Shown here in pieces: positions 32,730 to 45,348 of a stretch of 64,000 nt of DNA. The notes below the pieces were generated by a model that saw nothing but the letters and a program-made list of their open reading frames with translations, was not told the origin of the DNA and searched no databases. Position 1 is the first letter of the stretch. Every line of letters begins with the position of its first letter. Origin of the DNA: Vigna angularis (Eukaryota; Streptophyta; Magnoliopsida; Fabales; Fabaceae); assembly GCF_016808095.1 (NCBI RefSeq), contig NC_068973.1:25276077-25340076 (forward strand), read 5' to 3'. A program made the position numbers and the translations under genes.

Positions 32730-33623
32730 TTACTTTCCTGCAAAACAATTGAACGGTTTTGAAGCAGGTACCCAGACAAACTTAGGTCCTTTGTGGTTAG
32801 TTACAGTAAGTTGTTCCTTTGGAATCCACTTATATTTCCCTTTAGGAACTCCAACCTTTCTATAGTAGTAGTTCTTGACAGTGTGCCTGATAGTATTGCA
32901 ATAAAAACAAGCATTTGTAATAGGTTTACTCAGATCAATAAATTTCTTATGGTTGAATCTATTGCTCTTAGCTTTGTAACTTATACCTTGTTTATTTATT
33001 GCTCTACCCTGAGATCTTAACACAGCATCTAGATTATCTCTTCCTAGAGTAAATTTTGATAGAGTGCTTTTTAAGTAATCGATTTTCTCTAGATGTACAA
33101 GGCTGTTTTCACATTTCTTCTCTACAATCTTAACTTCAGTCTTAACTGTTCTAGAAGATTGTAAAGTAGCTTCTAATTCCTTTTAAACTTTTCATTATCT
33201 TTTACAAGGTTATCCATGCGATATTCATAATCTCTTCTTTCTGAATTTAATCGATTTACCTTCTATTGAAGTTTCATGGCTCATCATGTATCTCTTGAAA
33301 GGCATCCAACAACATACTATATTTCACTTCTAAAGGCTCCTTTTCAAAGTCATTATCATTGTCTTCTAAGTGCACGGATCCAGCCATGAAACACAGATTG
33401 AACTCTTCTTCCACATTATCATCATCACTAGATGTATCGTCATCACTATTTTCCCAGGCTATATAAGCTTTTCTATGCTTACTCCTTCTCCTATCTTGTG
33501 GATACTTGGTGTCAGCCTTCTGCTTGTTTTTCAACTCTGGACATTTCGGCTTTATATGACCATCCTCGCCACATTCATAGCATGTCACAGTGTTGTTCTT
33601 TGAGTTCGTCTTTCCTCCTTTTG
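32730..33623 (-). pseudogene. Copia gag, C-terminal part with zinc knuckles
   Basis: Minus strand: after the CACTA insertion, coding resumes with SSKGGKTNSK, then the zinc knuckle CYECGEDGHIKPKC at about 33575, an acidic SDDDTSSDDDN segment and FNLCFMAGS (33657-33274 open). Frame breaks follow, then a second, damaged knuckle CFYCNTIRHTVKNYYY (about 32905). The end is the GPKFVWVPASKP block typical of SIRE-type copia gag. It packages element RNA. The N-terminal part is at 43101-43833. A stop after FAGK leads straight into the spacer, so protease, integrase and reverse transcriptase have been deleted. Confidence 0.85.
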
Positions 33624-33770
33624 AACTACAACAAAAGTTGGTATTACAGACGGTCAAATTCCGTCGCTAAGAGATACATTCCGACGATAATAAAAATTTA
33701 GCGACGGCTTACTGACGGCCCGTATACCGTCGGTAATACACGTATCGGTAACAATTAGCGACGGAATCAG

Positions 33771-34075
33771 TCTTTCGGTAATTACCGAAGGATATGTCCT
33801 TGGGTAATTACCGAAGGATATGTCCTTGGGTAATTACCGAAGGATATGTCCTTGGGTAATTACCGAAGGATATGTCCTTGGGTAATTTCCGAAGGATATG
33901 TCCTTGGGTAATTACCGAAGGATATGTCCTTGGGTAATTACCGAAGGATATGTCCTTGGGTAATTACCGAAGGATATGTCCTTGGGTAATTACCGAAGGA
34001 TATGTCCTTGGGTAATTACCGAAAGATATGCCCTTGGGTAATTACCGAAGGATATATCCTTGGGTAATTACCGTC
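33771..34075 (+). repeat. CACTA subterminal array, 26-bp unit, about 11 copies
   Basis: Period exactly 26: copies begin at 33781, 33807, 33833 and so on to 34067, nearly identical. Each unit consists of GGTAATTACC (perfect palindrome) and AAGGATATGTCCTT (5-bp arms). In En/Spm elements subterminal repeats bind the TNPA protein. That this array does so here is inference. Confidence 0.95.
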
Positions 34076-34237
34076 GGTATATTCATAGTAGTATGCAATA
34101 TACATGTTCTAAGTGGTTTCTCTCATAGTAACCTGCATATTCCAACAACAACCAAACATTCACCCAACACTCAGAATACAATCCAACATTCATCCAACAG
34201 GGGTCAACTCCAATCAATATAAACAAACTCCAACCAA

Positions 34238-34487
<250 letters not shown>

Positions 34488-34624
34488 CGTCCATAACTTG
34501 TAATTGATAAACAAAACAAAACTTGTAATTGACTAACCAAACCTAAGTTATATAGGATTAGATATAAAATTGTTCTGGGAAGCTAAAGAAGTAATAATGT
34601 AAGTAATGTTCATAGTCATAAATT

Positions 34625-36461
34625 CTAATAATCCATATAATGATCATCTTCATGATTGTCTTCCTGTTCATTGTTTTGAGGCTCTGAAGTTGGGTGGATA
34701 GATGGGGGCTGGACTAATGGGGTCTAGACTGGTATATGCTGGACATGTGTGGGTTGAACTTCACTAGGCTGGACTAGTGTGGGCTGCGAATGAGAGGCCT
34801 GAGGCACTGCAGACTCAGGAAGCAATCTCATGACCAGTTCTTTGAAACTGCTAAACTCTTGTCTTAATTCATTATATTCTCGGTCACGTGTTTGAAGCTA
34901 TTATGTGAGGACAACAACAGTCTCATCAGGATGGTGGGAGGTAGAAGGTTGGTGCTTTAGACCACCACGTCTTGCACTGTAATTTGCAGCTAGTTGCCCT
35001 ACCCCATAAATTCTTCCTTTTTTCTTTCCACCAACAACATCAATCCAACATTGTGACCTAATAAGGTCATCGTCATCATTTGGTTGTTGGGTTGACCGAG
35101 GACATGACTCATGTGAGGATCTGACCTGTGAAAGTTTTATGGAGAATTCTTCCTGTTAAAAATGATCATAAAGTATCAGTAAAATATACAATAGAAGGCA
35201 CAAAGTTAAGAATCAAGACTACAATTACAAGTATTTTCTTACATGGGTCTTTCGAGACCTTTCATCAACGAACTGGTTAGTTCCCTTGCGAAGATGAGTT
35301 TGGTGGAAAACTTCATGAACATGCACAACTCGTCCCAACTCAACTGCCTATAACAAATTATAAAGTTTGATATGTACATTAAAATTAAAGTTAATAAGTT
35401 ATATGACTAAACGGATAATTGTTGAATGAAAATACTTACCATACGAATGGCATGCTCATGTACGGTGATCGATCCACCTGTATGGAGAACACCGCCCTTT
35501 TTTGAAGCCCGATTCTTCTGGGCGATTGCACACTTGGTCCGGTACTGTGGCGAATTCCAATGCGATAGTAAGGAGGTCCAGATTTGCTCCCCAACCCAGT
35601 AGGGGCGTTCTCCTCCTATCCTTGCATCTCGAAACATCTCAAAAGAGCCTATGGGATGCCTTCATGTGGAAATTGTGCTGAACTTCATGTTCAGGTAACC
35701 ACTGAACCTTCATATGTGACAACAACTCATAAAAATTATGTAAATTACTATATGTGTTGCATTACAATTAACATAGATGATGAATAGTAAATAACAAAAG
35801 CAAGTTGATATCCTTTAACCTTAAATCGCTGCCAAAATGGTTCTTTGTCATCAAGTGGTATTACTCCCCATGTTGCCCAAGGCTTTAGAAATTTTTGCTT
35901 AATAGACCTTGTTATGGCCTGAGAAGCAACTCTAGACGGCACAAACCTGCATATATATACATCAAAGTAATTTCAATTAACGATAAGTTAAACAATTAAT
36001 GTAAAACAAATTAGTAACAAACTTGGTTCGTGTTACCCTTTCCCATAAGGTTCAATCATCGGTCGATCAGTAGGAGCAGGGTCATCACCATCATCACCAA
36101 CCGAATCGTGATCAGCAGATGGTGGGGGACGATCATCAGACGGCGGCATGGAGGATGATGAGGGTATAGAAGAAGAATCTATAGGTGTTCCAAGACATGT
36201 AGGTGGGGGAAGACTAGTAGGATCTTGTGTTGGTTGTACAACAGGGTCTGATGTGGATAAAATAACAGGTTTTGCTGAGTGATGAATAGGAGGGCGTGGT
36301 GTGGAAAGAACATGACGGTCTGGAGCATGTGAGGGCCCAACATCCAGTGTAGTCCGGGCAACAAATGTAGGAATCCTTAAGATATATTTTGGTTGTCGTT
36401 TCCTCTTAGGTTTTGCTACGACCTTTCCTTTATCAGGATGTAATGATCGTTCTCCTGTCAT
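34625..36461 (-). pseudogene. CACTA second gene, Transposase_24 (Ptta/En/Spm) type
   Basis: Multi-exon gene on the minus strand. Exon from ATG 36461 to about 36033: basic KPKRKRQPKY, then Pro/Ser-rich. Exon about 35942-35815 with AITRSIKQKFLKPW and WQRFK. Exon about 35637-35440 with NSPQYRTKCAIAQKNRASK and GGVLHTGGSITVHEH, the signature of the family. Exon about 35350-35245 with HVHEVFHQTHLRKG and DERSRKTH. Last exon about 35155-34625 with SQCWIDVVGGKKKGRIYGVG and an acidic end. GT/AG sites fit at several borders. Two consecutive stops at about 34895 and a third at about 34727 in the last exon suggest decay. Thought to be the analogue of the TNPA accessory protein. Confidence 0.8.
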
Positions 36462-36693
36462 TACTGCAATAAAATTGTTATGATTGAAATCAAGTTAAAT
36501 AATTTACTCATGGCACAACAAATGAATATCCATTACTTTTCAATATTAAAAGCAATACATCATGTTTTAAAATTAAAGTTTGGAGAAAGCATAATATATG
36601 TGCACTATTGGAACATTAGAGTTTGTAGAAAGCACAATATATGTGCACTATTGGAACATTAGAGTTTGTAGAAAGCACAATATATGTGCACTT

Positions 36694-39600
36694 TCAATCA
36701 TCATCTTCGTCTTCCTCTTCTTCTTCTTCTTCTTCTTCTCCTCCTCCTCCTCCTCCTCCTTCTTCTTCTTCTTCTTCTTGAACATGTTCTTCTTCTTCTT
36801 CTTGTATTTGTCCTTGTAATTCTTCAAAATCACCATTAGGGTCATGCAATCCTGATACACGTTCAACTTCAATACGTTCAATATCATGTGACATTTCGTC
36901 AACTTGGTAGGCAATGTCTTCTTCAACATCATTTGAGTCAATGCGACCCCTAGGCTTGGTTTGTATTGCAACAGACCAACCACGTTTGTCGATGCTGCGA
37001 AATGGTGGATATGTGACATAATAAACTTGTCTAACATTACTTGCTAAAATAAATGGATCAAACGGTCAGTATCATGAACTCATTTGCAATTCGACAATGT
37101 TATACCTGGGATCCATTCTTGTACCACTTCTAGAAGGATCAACCATTCACAATAAAATAGAACCACTGTCTTTGGAGAAGTACAAGTGTTGTACTCTAAC
37201 TCATATATTTTCTGTATTATCCCATAAAAGTCATCGTAACCACCATCTATGATGCCCTTGACGTACACACCACAATTAGTTTTTTTTTTTCTTGGGACCA
37301 TGCATGTGTGTGGAATTTGTACCCATTGACAAAGTAGGTGTGCCACTCTTTGACGCATGTCATGGGCCAATTTTCCAAATACCTTAAATCTTGAATTGTT
37401 GGAGTTAAAGGCTTATTATAAACCTGTACATTAAGTGTAGTAATACATCTTGAAGTTAATGGCACAATGAAAGGTGACATGAAGTGTAGTAATACATCTA
37501 AATGAAGTCTAGGAAACATGTACATACTTGATATCTGAACCAATTCGAAAACTCAGAGTGAATTCGGCCAGAAGCACTTCCTTCTGGAATATGCTCAGCC
37601 ACAACAAATGAGTTGTTCAATATGATGAACATAATAAGTGAGTACAGAAATTTCAGCATTAGAAAGTAAAGACAAGGGATTGGGACATACTCAAGTTAGG
37701 GTTTAACTTCAATACAATTGATCAAGACATGGACATGTGCAGAGTTGAATTCAGCATCAGTCAACCAATGACTCATCTCCTTGCCTACGTGACGGCCAAC
37801 TGGTTGGAACACTGACAATGTTGAGTGAGATGTTTTGTTTTGCCACTATGTTTCATTCCTAACATTGTTGGATGACAACGTGAAATTCTTTAAATAATGT
37901 GAACAAAAGTATGTTGTCTCACGATGCAAGTAAGCTGCACAAATTGATCCTTCTACTATGGCTTTATTCTTCACTGAACGTTTTGATTCTCCCATAAACC
38001 TTTCAAATGGATACATCCACCTATATTGCACAGGTCCACCAAGCCATGCTTCATAAGCAAGATGAATTGGAAGATGTTCCATTGAATCAAAGAATGCAGG
38101 AGGGAGTACTCTTTCTAATTTGCAAAGAATGATTGAAATATTTTCCTCCAACTTTGTCAGTGAATCTGCCTTGAGCGTCGTGGAGCATAAATCTTTAAAG
38201 AAGTGACTGATTTCTATGAGTGGATTTAAGAGATGCATTGGCAAACAACTGAACGCAAGAGGGATTAAAGTCTCCATAAATACATGGCAATCATGACTCT
38301 TCATACCTTGAATGCTTCCCTTTTCAATATTAGCACATCTAGCCAGGTTTGAAGAATAACCATCTGGCATTGTAAGGTCCTTCATCATCCGACATACTAT
38401 TCTAGCCTCGTCTTTTGTTAATGTGTAATTTGCTTTTGGTTTTAGCAACCTCCCGTTATCTAGTGCCCTCAACTCCAAGTCTCTTCGTGAACAATATAAA
38501 GATAAATCTTTTCGTGTGTTTTCATTATCTTTGGTCTTGCCACTAACAATCATGACTATATTGAAGATGTTGTCAATGAAATTTTTTTCTATATGCATGA
38601 CATCTAGGTTATGTCTTAGCAAATTATCTTTCCAATATGGAAGATCACAAAAACTACTCCTCTTAGTCCAATTATGCCACTCCCCATACCCTTCAATCCT
38701 AATCACACCACTTTCCCTCACTTTCAGAAGATGTTCGACTCTTCTCCAGACTTGTGATGGATTGAGCTTAGGGGGAGCCATATATGTTTCAACTTGTCCT
38801 CTACGAAAAGCTTTTTCGTTTCGCCTAAATGGGTGATCACTGCATAAGAACCTTCGATGGCAGTCAAACCAAGAACTTTTGCGACCATAACTAAAAAAGA
38901 ATGACTTTGTGTGCTCCATGCAATGCGGACAAGCTAATCGACCATGCGTGCTCCAACCGGATAACATGCCATATGTGGGGAAGTCATTAATAGTCCACAT
39001 CAAAGCTGCTCTCATCAAGAAATTTTGCTTCCTAGAAACATCATATGTCCAAATACCACTCCACAACTTCTTCAAATCATCAATCAATGGCTCCAAATAA
39101 ACATCAATGAATGACTTGGGATTAGATGGACCTGGAATTATACACGTTAAAAACATGTAAGGTTTGTTCATACACATCTCAAACGGAAGATTGTAGGGGG
39201 TGACAATCATCTGCCAACATGAATATGGTGATGCGAACGCCTGAATGTAAGGAGTAAACCCATCTGAAGATAGACCAAGTCGCACGTTACGAGCATCACT
39301 AGCAAAGAATGGATGTTTACGATTGAAGTGCTTCCAAGCTTCACCGTCAGAAGGATGACACAACACTCCTTCAATTTTGTTACCATCATGCCAATGTCAT
39401 GTGTTGTGATGTCTGCATTGAGGCGAACATTCTTTGTAATCTTGGAATGATCGGTAAGTAGAACATGGACTTGAATGCAATTGGTTTTCTTTGCCTCCGT
39501 CCCGGATGCAATGTTTGAAATCGAGGATGCCCACAGAACTTGCATTCGAACAATGATGCATCATGTTTCCCATTCTCGTTGTCATAGAAAAGCATACATC

Positions 39601-40318
39601 CATTCAAACAACAATCGATCTTCTTTGTTTCCAATCCCAACTTTGAAACACACCTTTTGGCTTCATAAAAATTCTTTGGCAAAGAATTGTTTGGTGGTGA
39701 TAACCTTAAAACAAGCTTTGTCATGAAGTCCAAGGCTTGATTGGGAACATTCCAATTAGATTTACAAGACATAAGTTAAATGTAGACTGACAATTTTGAC
39801 TCAATTGACCCTTCAAATACAGGTTGATTTGCCTTTGCCAATAAATTATAAAATCGTTCAGTCGTTTCATTTGGAGACTCCTCATCAGGACAATCGTACG
39901 CTTCTTGTTGACCATGTCGACCAAGAGCATGGTTGAGCATCTCTTGCATATGATTAATGTCATCTATCTCATATGTACGTACAAAAGTGTTCGAACCTGA
40001 AGCCAGCCAATTATCGCCAACAGTCGAGGTAGAAGGTATTTCTTCTCCAAGAAATGTCCAAATCTTGTAATTTGGCATGAAACCTTTCTGGTATAGATGA
40101 ACTTTGACGACGCCATCTTTCAAAATTTGTGTACATTCGCACTTCAAGCATGGACATCGAATCCCTCCATCAACAACATAATATTTATACTGTCGAGCCT
40201 GGTGAACAAACTCTTCAACTCCTATTACAAAAGTTTCCTTCAAACCCCTTCTAGCGCTATAACAACGGTCATACATCCATACACGGTGGTTCAGATCATC
40301 AACCATGTTCTGTGACAA
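36694..40318 (-). CDS. CACTA TNP2-like transposase, nearly intact
   Basis: Catalyses cut-and-paste movement of CACTA elements, acting at the terminal repeats. Order on the minus strand: Transpos_assoc-type N-terminus with [12 protein letters not shown] and a CPCLKCEC zinc pair (40318-39776), then [13 protein letters not shown] and [10 protein letters not shown]. Transposase_21 core with [11 protein letters not shown] (first Asp), [13 protein letters not shown] and [10 protein letters not shown] (second Asp) lies within an open frame at 39366-37846. Next comes a DUF4218-type segment with [22 protein letters not shown], then DUF4216-type exons with [12 protein letters not shown] (about 37280-37170). 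It ends in a Glu/Asp-rich tail coded by GAA/GGA repeats (stop at 36694). Breaks at about 39775 and 39370 between open stretches are stops or frameshifts. The 3' exons need introns at about 37850-37545 and 37110-37040. Activity is doubtful. Confidence 0.85.
36715..36830 (-). repeat. GAA/GGA trinucleotide tract in transposase tail
   Basis: Runs of TTC and TCC on the plus strand coding, in the transposase frame, for a Glu-rich stretch with a Gly run. The upstream plus-strand segment at 36560-36690 contains a 51-base tandem duplication (AGAAAGCACAATATATGTGC repeated). Confidence 0.85.
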
Positions 40319-43085
40319 GCCAAAACAAAATGATGATCAGTCACACAAAAGTGAGTTCACATTCATTTACAAAATAAGTTCTACAACTCAAAATGAGATG
40401 CACTGTTATGCTTATGAGTGTACAAAGTGTACTTTCCAATCAAATATCTTGCTCAATTGGTCAATCCTATTCAACAGTGAAGGACTAAATTATTCTCTAT
40501 TAATAATAGAGTGCAAAATTTGTTACCCATTGAACAGAGGAAACTCTTTCTACATTTCAGATTCATATAACATGGATCTGTTATACCTATAACCAAGTGT
40601 CAAACAACTATAACGGGTAAGGTATATAAAACTCATGCTTGAGTCAATTATGTTTGCCTTCAAACATAAATGGGTATGCTCTTAGATGATTTAAGGAGCA
40701 ACATGTTCACAGAGGTAATTTAAATAATAAACATGTTAAATAAAGCAACAACATTATTGGACTATTAAATATAAAGCAACCAATATCAAATGAAGTAGGA
40801 GTTTGCAGATGAATTTAGCATCAAATAGAACATTTATAGTTGCATATATTCATTTGAACCTGAAACAGTTTCAAAGTATCATCTAACATATCTAAGTTGG
40901 TACAAAATTAACCAATGATTCCAAAACAATACCAAATTTGTTTAAAGGAATTAGAAGTTCATTTCCATACATGTTTAAATTGAATCAACTTATTTGGTAT
41001 TCAAATAATAAGGAAAAACACATCTGGAACAAGAAAAAGTCTCTACCCTATTCTGAAAGCATGCCATTTGTTCTCACGGTTATAAAAGAAAGAAGTAAGG
41101 AAGTATTACTACATGTTGAACCTAGTCAAAGTAAAAATAAGAACCTTGAATAATTTAACTAATAAAATTTAACTTCAATGGGTACATATAAATCTAGCCA
41201 ATTACAGCATTCTGAACAACACAATTCTTTTGACAAAAATTGAATCTTTATAGTCCAATTGTATGAGAAGAAATCCAAGACTTTGGTGCAAATGGGTACA
41301 CAGATTTAGATTCCCTCCCGGCTTATAAATGTAAATCCTACCCTTCTTTCATATCCATCTCATAGGAGTTACAAGAAGAAAAAATTAAACAGGGAAAAAT
41401 GAACATGACATTGGTTCAATCATCAGTCCTAGTGGTTGCCTTCAGCACAAAGGCACTACTTGGGGAAGCAGGTGTTGCACCAGAGCAAATTGTGGACACA
41501 TCAGAGAAGTAGGAGAGAGCTGGTGAGAATTACTACATTGTTCCAACATCCTCTGATGTAGGTGGCGTTCCTCTCTCAACCACAGCTCAATATGGCAAGC
41601 GTTTGGCTCTAACTTCTGAGCCATACAAGGTTCAGTTCCAGAAGGTTCAATACTAAATATTGAATTTCCAAATCTTAATGTGCAAAGTGTAAGGCACTAC
41701 TTGCACTTTTCATACAAGATTATTCTCATGTTGAGTTCCATGAACTCAACCATACATAATGAATAAACAAAAAAAGATTTTTTTATTTTGAGTCTTTTTA
41801 AGTTTGTTTATCATTAGTTTACTTGTTAAAAAAATCTATGCTAAGAATGCAAACTCCTAAAAAATTATTTGTACAAGTATTTTCCTGTGAGGAATTAACA
41901 CTACCGTTATGGTTGCAAACTCACTTTCATAAATCCTAAACCCATAATCCCTGAGTTCAACCTTGTCTCTCAGTTTTGTTCTTTTTTTTCCTAGCCAAGT
42001 CACTCAAATAGACCTCACCAGCACCCCTCTGCATAAAACAAACACTCATTGCTCATCATCTCTTTCCTTTTCACCACCTTTTATGTCCCTCATTCCATTC
42101 CTCATAACATATCTCCATCTCACTCATCCTAACCACCTATGCATTAGTCTTCTTATCCCCACTCTGAAGCCATGTCAGTATATTCACTCCTTCCCTTATA
42201 GTCTCTGTTATTGAGTTTCAATCACAAACATAAGGTACAACGCAATGATCACTAGGCTAATTTATTACTCCTTGCTGACCAACATTGACGATATTAGGAA
42301 CTCCTCTGCCTTGACATTTCAAGGTTTCACAACGATTATAGTGCCAACAGAAGAATTTTTATTCCTCGTCAGGGAAATGAAATGCAAAATTTAATTGTAA
42401 AACATAAAACTTACCTCCTGGACAGCCTCTGGATAACCTGTCTCGATGGCAAGAATAGTAGACCACGACAGCCAACAAAACCCTACCACAGACCCTCCAC
42501 CTTAGTCCCTCAACCAACACGCTACACCTGCTCTATAAATGACCCTACAATAGCCTGTAAAACGCAATACACCAACAGAGTCAGCACAGACACACATTAT
42601 TGGGATAACGACACACTTACAAGTGCCACCCAATAACGACGTTTCGCCCGAAGAACCCACTGACCGAAGAACCCACTAACGAATGATACTTACCACTGGC
42701 CGCGAATAAGGGCAGAATGGGTGACGATCCAGAACAGCAGGAGGGACTCCAATAGCTCACACGCACTGAACGAAGAAGCACTCATACTAGTCGAGCCTCA
42801 GTGAAGGACGAGAAGTGCACTCACACTAGGGTTGCGGAGAAGAAGGGTTCTAAGGTTCTGAACGCTTCTAAAGCCTTCTAATTATGGGTTCTGTCGAAGA
42901 GGGAAAACCAACCTCCCAAATGTTTAATTTAATTTCCTTACCCCTTACTGGCGACCCCAATCCTTCGCTAATGACCTCTAATCAAATCATTGCCATTACT
43001 GGCGGGCCAAATCCTTCGCTAATGTTACAGCCAACAGTCCGTCGGAATATCCTTCGGTAAAACAATAATACTGACGACAACAAAT
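40319..43085. other. CACTA 5' non-coding region
   Basis: Upstream of the transposase, AT-rich up to about 41390, without element genes. Contains the Kunitz-like fragment (41399-41656), a TC-rich stretch at 41960-42240 with no recognisable coding content, and the right subterminal zone (42590-43085). That zone has loosely repeated CCCACTGACCGAAGAAC and CCTTCGCTAATG motifs. Confidence 0.55.
41399..41656 (+). pseudogene. Captured fragment resembling a Kunitz-type inhibitor gene
   Basis: From ATG 41399 one frame reads a hydrophobic start (TLVQSSVLVVAFSTKALLG), then GVAPEQIVDTSEK, a TAG, and ERAGENYYIVPTSSDVGGVPLS. It ends FQKVQY with a TAA at 41654. The pattern D-T-S...RAGxNYYIVP...GG is the start of the mature domain of Kunitz trypsin-inhibitor-type proteins, here after a signal-peptide-like segment. 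The middle of the domain (CPL-type block) is missing. It lies inside the CACTA on the strand opposite to the transposase genes, so it looks like transduplicated host sequence. Identification is by motif memory only. Confidence 0.55.
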
Positions 43086-43100
43086 CTTTCAGTTGCAGTA

Positions 43101-43833
43101 ATTCTATTTCTCATGAATTTAGAAAACTTCTTTACCATCATGGTCATGATCTCTTCTTCTGGTATTTCTACATCAGACTCAGTCTCAGATTCTACTTTCT
43201 TGGAGAATCTTTTGCTTGTAGCCTTGAGGGAAATTGATTGCTTTTGCTCAATCTCCTCTTCTTCCCTTAATCTACCAAGCTCTTTCTCATGTTCCCTAAG
43301 CTTAACAAACAAGGTTTCCATATTCATGTTAGTCAAATCTTTAGATTTGGATATATATAGCAGTTACCTTAGGCTGCCAGCTTCTGTTCAGGCTTTTCAA
43401 GATTTTGATATTGATCTCTACTTTCTCAAATGCCTTGCCGAGAGCCATCAAATGGTTGACAATGTGTGTGAACCTTTTCTGCACATCATAGATGGTTTCT
43501 TCGGCTTTCATCCTGAACATTTCGTACTCCTGTACCAAAGAATTCTTTCTAGCACGCTTTACTTCAGCAGTTCTCTCGTGTGTCACTTCAAGAACCTCCC
43601 ACATTTCCTTTGCTGTCTTACATTGAGAGACCTTGAAAAACTCATCCATTGTGAGAGGAGAAGCAATTACATTACGAGCTTTAACATCATACTGTGCTCT
43701 CCGGTTTTCCTCTTGAGTCCACTCAGAAAAAAAAATTCAAACCAGTTTTTCCATTTATAATGTGAGTGGGTTCAAATGGAGGTGGTCTATTTGTTGATGC
43801 ACCTTCACCAAATGTTTGAGAAACAAAAGCCAT
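43101..43833 (-). pseudogene. Copia gag, N-terminal part
   Basis: Minus strand from ATG 43833: MAFVSQTFGEGASTNRPP, the usual start of SIRE-like gag. A frameshift near 43730 follows (after NFFF). Then the UBN2/retrotran_gag_2-type domain with MDEFFKVSQCKTAKEMWEVL and KRFTHIVNHLMALGK, and a coiled Lys/Glu segment. It ends at KFMRNR, cut by the CACTA end. The rest is at 32730-33623. It forms the capsid-like shell of the element. Confidence 0.85.
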
Positions 43834-43894
43834 CACAGGATCGAATAATCGATTATACAAAAAGGTTACTCGATTTTTTTTCAAATATCTTTTG

Positions 43895-43915
43895 AAAACC
43901 AGCTCTGGTGCTAAT
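43895..43915 (-). promoter_or_regulatory. Copia primer binding site (decayed)
   Basis: Just inside the 5' LTR end, the minus strand reads ATTAGCACCAGAGCTGG. It resembles the TGGTATCAGAGC site complementary to initiator tRNA-Met used by copia elements, with several substitutions. Confidence 0.6.
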
Positions 43916-45348
43916 TGTTAAAAAAGATGTGCTTCATTTCTCACACCAAGAGGGGGGGGTGAATTGGTGATGTATAGAAATGATCGCTTTTGCAATCTTT
44001 TTCGCAAAACTGTAAGTCTTTTAAACATTTCTTGAATCGCAAGTAAAAATGTATGCAATGTAACAGTATGCGTATTCGAATACAGATATTATGCAATCGA
44101 TTAAATGCAGAGTTAGGAATAAGAAGATTCAAACTCTGAGTTTTTATAATACTTCGGCCAAGCCTACATCTAGTGTCCTTCCGATCAACCTTAGACCGAA
44201 AGCCAATTGCACTATAAGATCTGAGTTTTTACAACAAGGTTTTTACAGTGACTTCACTCGTCAAAATGTAAACAACATCTCTAACTCACTAATCTAAAAT
44301 AGCCAATTACAACAGACTAGCAGCAAGAACAATCATCTCCTGCTGTCAACCCCTATGAGATCCCCCTTAAAGTCAAGAACCGCACATTCTTCTTCTAGTA
44401 TACATCATAGGGAAACAATTACACTAAAGCATTTGCAAGAGCTTCTTGATCCAGCAGTATCCACCTTTGTTTTGTAGAATGATCAAACAATTTGAATCAA
44501 TCAATCCAGCTTCTCAAGCAACCTTTAAGATTTGAACACCACAGCAATTCTTGGTTCTTGGAGCGTTTTCCCCTTTTGTAAAACTTTAAAGCATTTATCT
44601 GAAACATATATGAAAGTGTTAAAAAATCAATTGTCTTACAGAAATTCAAATCATGCGTCTATATATAGTTTAACTCAAATCAGATGCGTTTTAATCGATT
44701 ATGCTACTAATCTAATCGATTTCATCTCACAGTTATAACATATTAATAGCAATCAAACTCATTAATTGAATGCATTTAATGCTTGGTCAACATATTTAAA
44801 AATGTGATCGTTGTGACCGTTATGTCAAGCAATGAAATAGTTTTCAAATCTTTAACAAACTTAATTAAATAGAAGATGCATGTAATCGATTAAGTTTTAA
44901 CACTTAGTATATTTTTGAAAACTTTTCTTCCCAAAATCAATCACAGCACACTTGAAAAAGATGTGTGCAAATACACGAGTTTTAATTGATTTAACCACTA
45001 ACATAATCGATTTAAAACCTGTTGTTTTGCCACAGTTTAAAGCTTAAGTTGTCTGATGACTTTAATTGATTATCACACCATTGTAATCGATTAAGTCATA
45101 CAAATATGCTTAGTGCATGTGGTTTTTCCATTTCAAAACTCATATATAATCACATTTCCAACACAGTAGTATGCAACATGATATGTTTATAGTTATGCTT
45201 GTACAAATCTCACAGTAAGCATATAACACATATAACAAAGTACATATACATGTGTTTTTATTAACTATGTGTTGTCATCATCAAAAACAGATATCACAGA
45301 GATTATGGGTTTAGCTAAACCTGTGTTCCCCTATCAACAATCTCAATA
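43916..45348 (-). mobile_element. Copia shell element C1, 5' LTR
   Basis: Plus strand begins TGTTAAAAAAGATGTG, as at 6057, and follows that LTR closely to CCCCTATCAACAATCTCAATA near 45348. It is the right edge of the 39-kb nest. The last bases differ from the usual TCTCAACA. If the LTR ends at 45345, the flank ATATT resembles ATATA before 6057. Confidence 0.88.

Noticed and set aside
33781..34075. Direct 26-bp repeats as a possible CRISPR-like array
   Set aside because: No spacers: the units are head to tail, palindromic and lie at the end of a CACTA element in plant DNA.
43113..43760. 215-codon plus-strand frame
   Set aside because: Antisense of the copia gag domain, which has clear family motifs on the minus strand.
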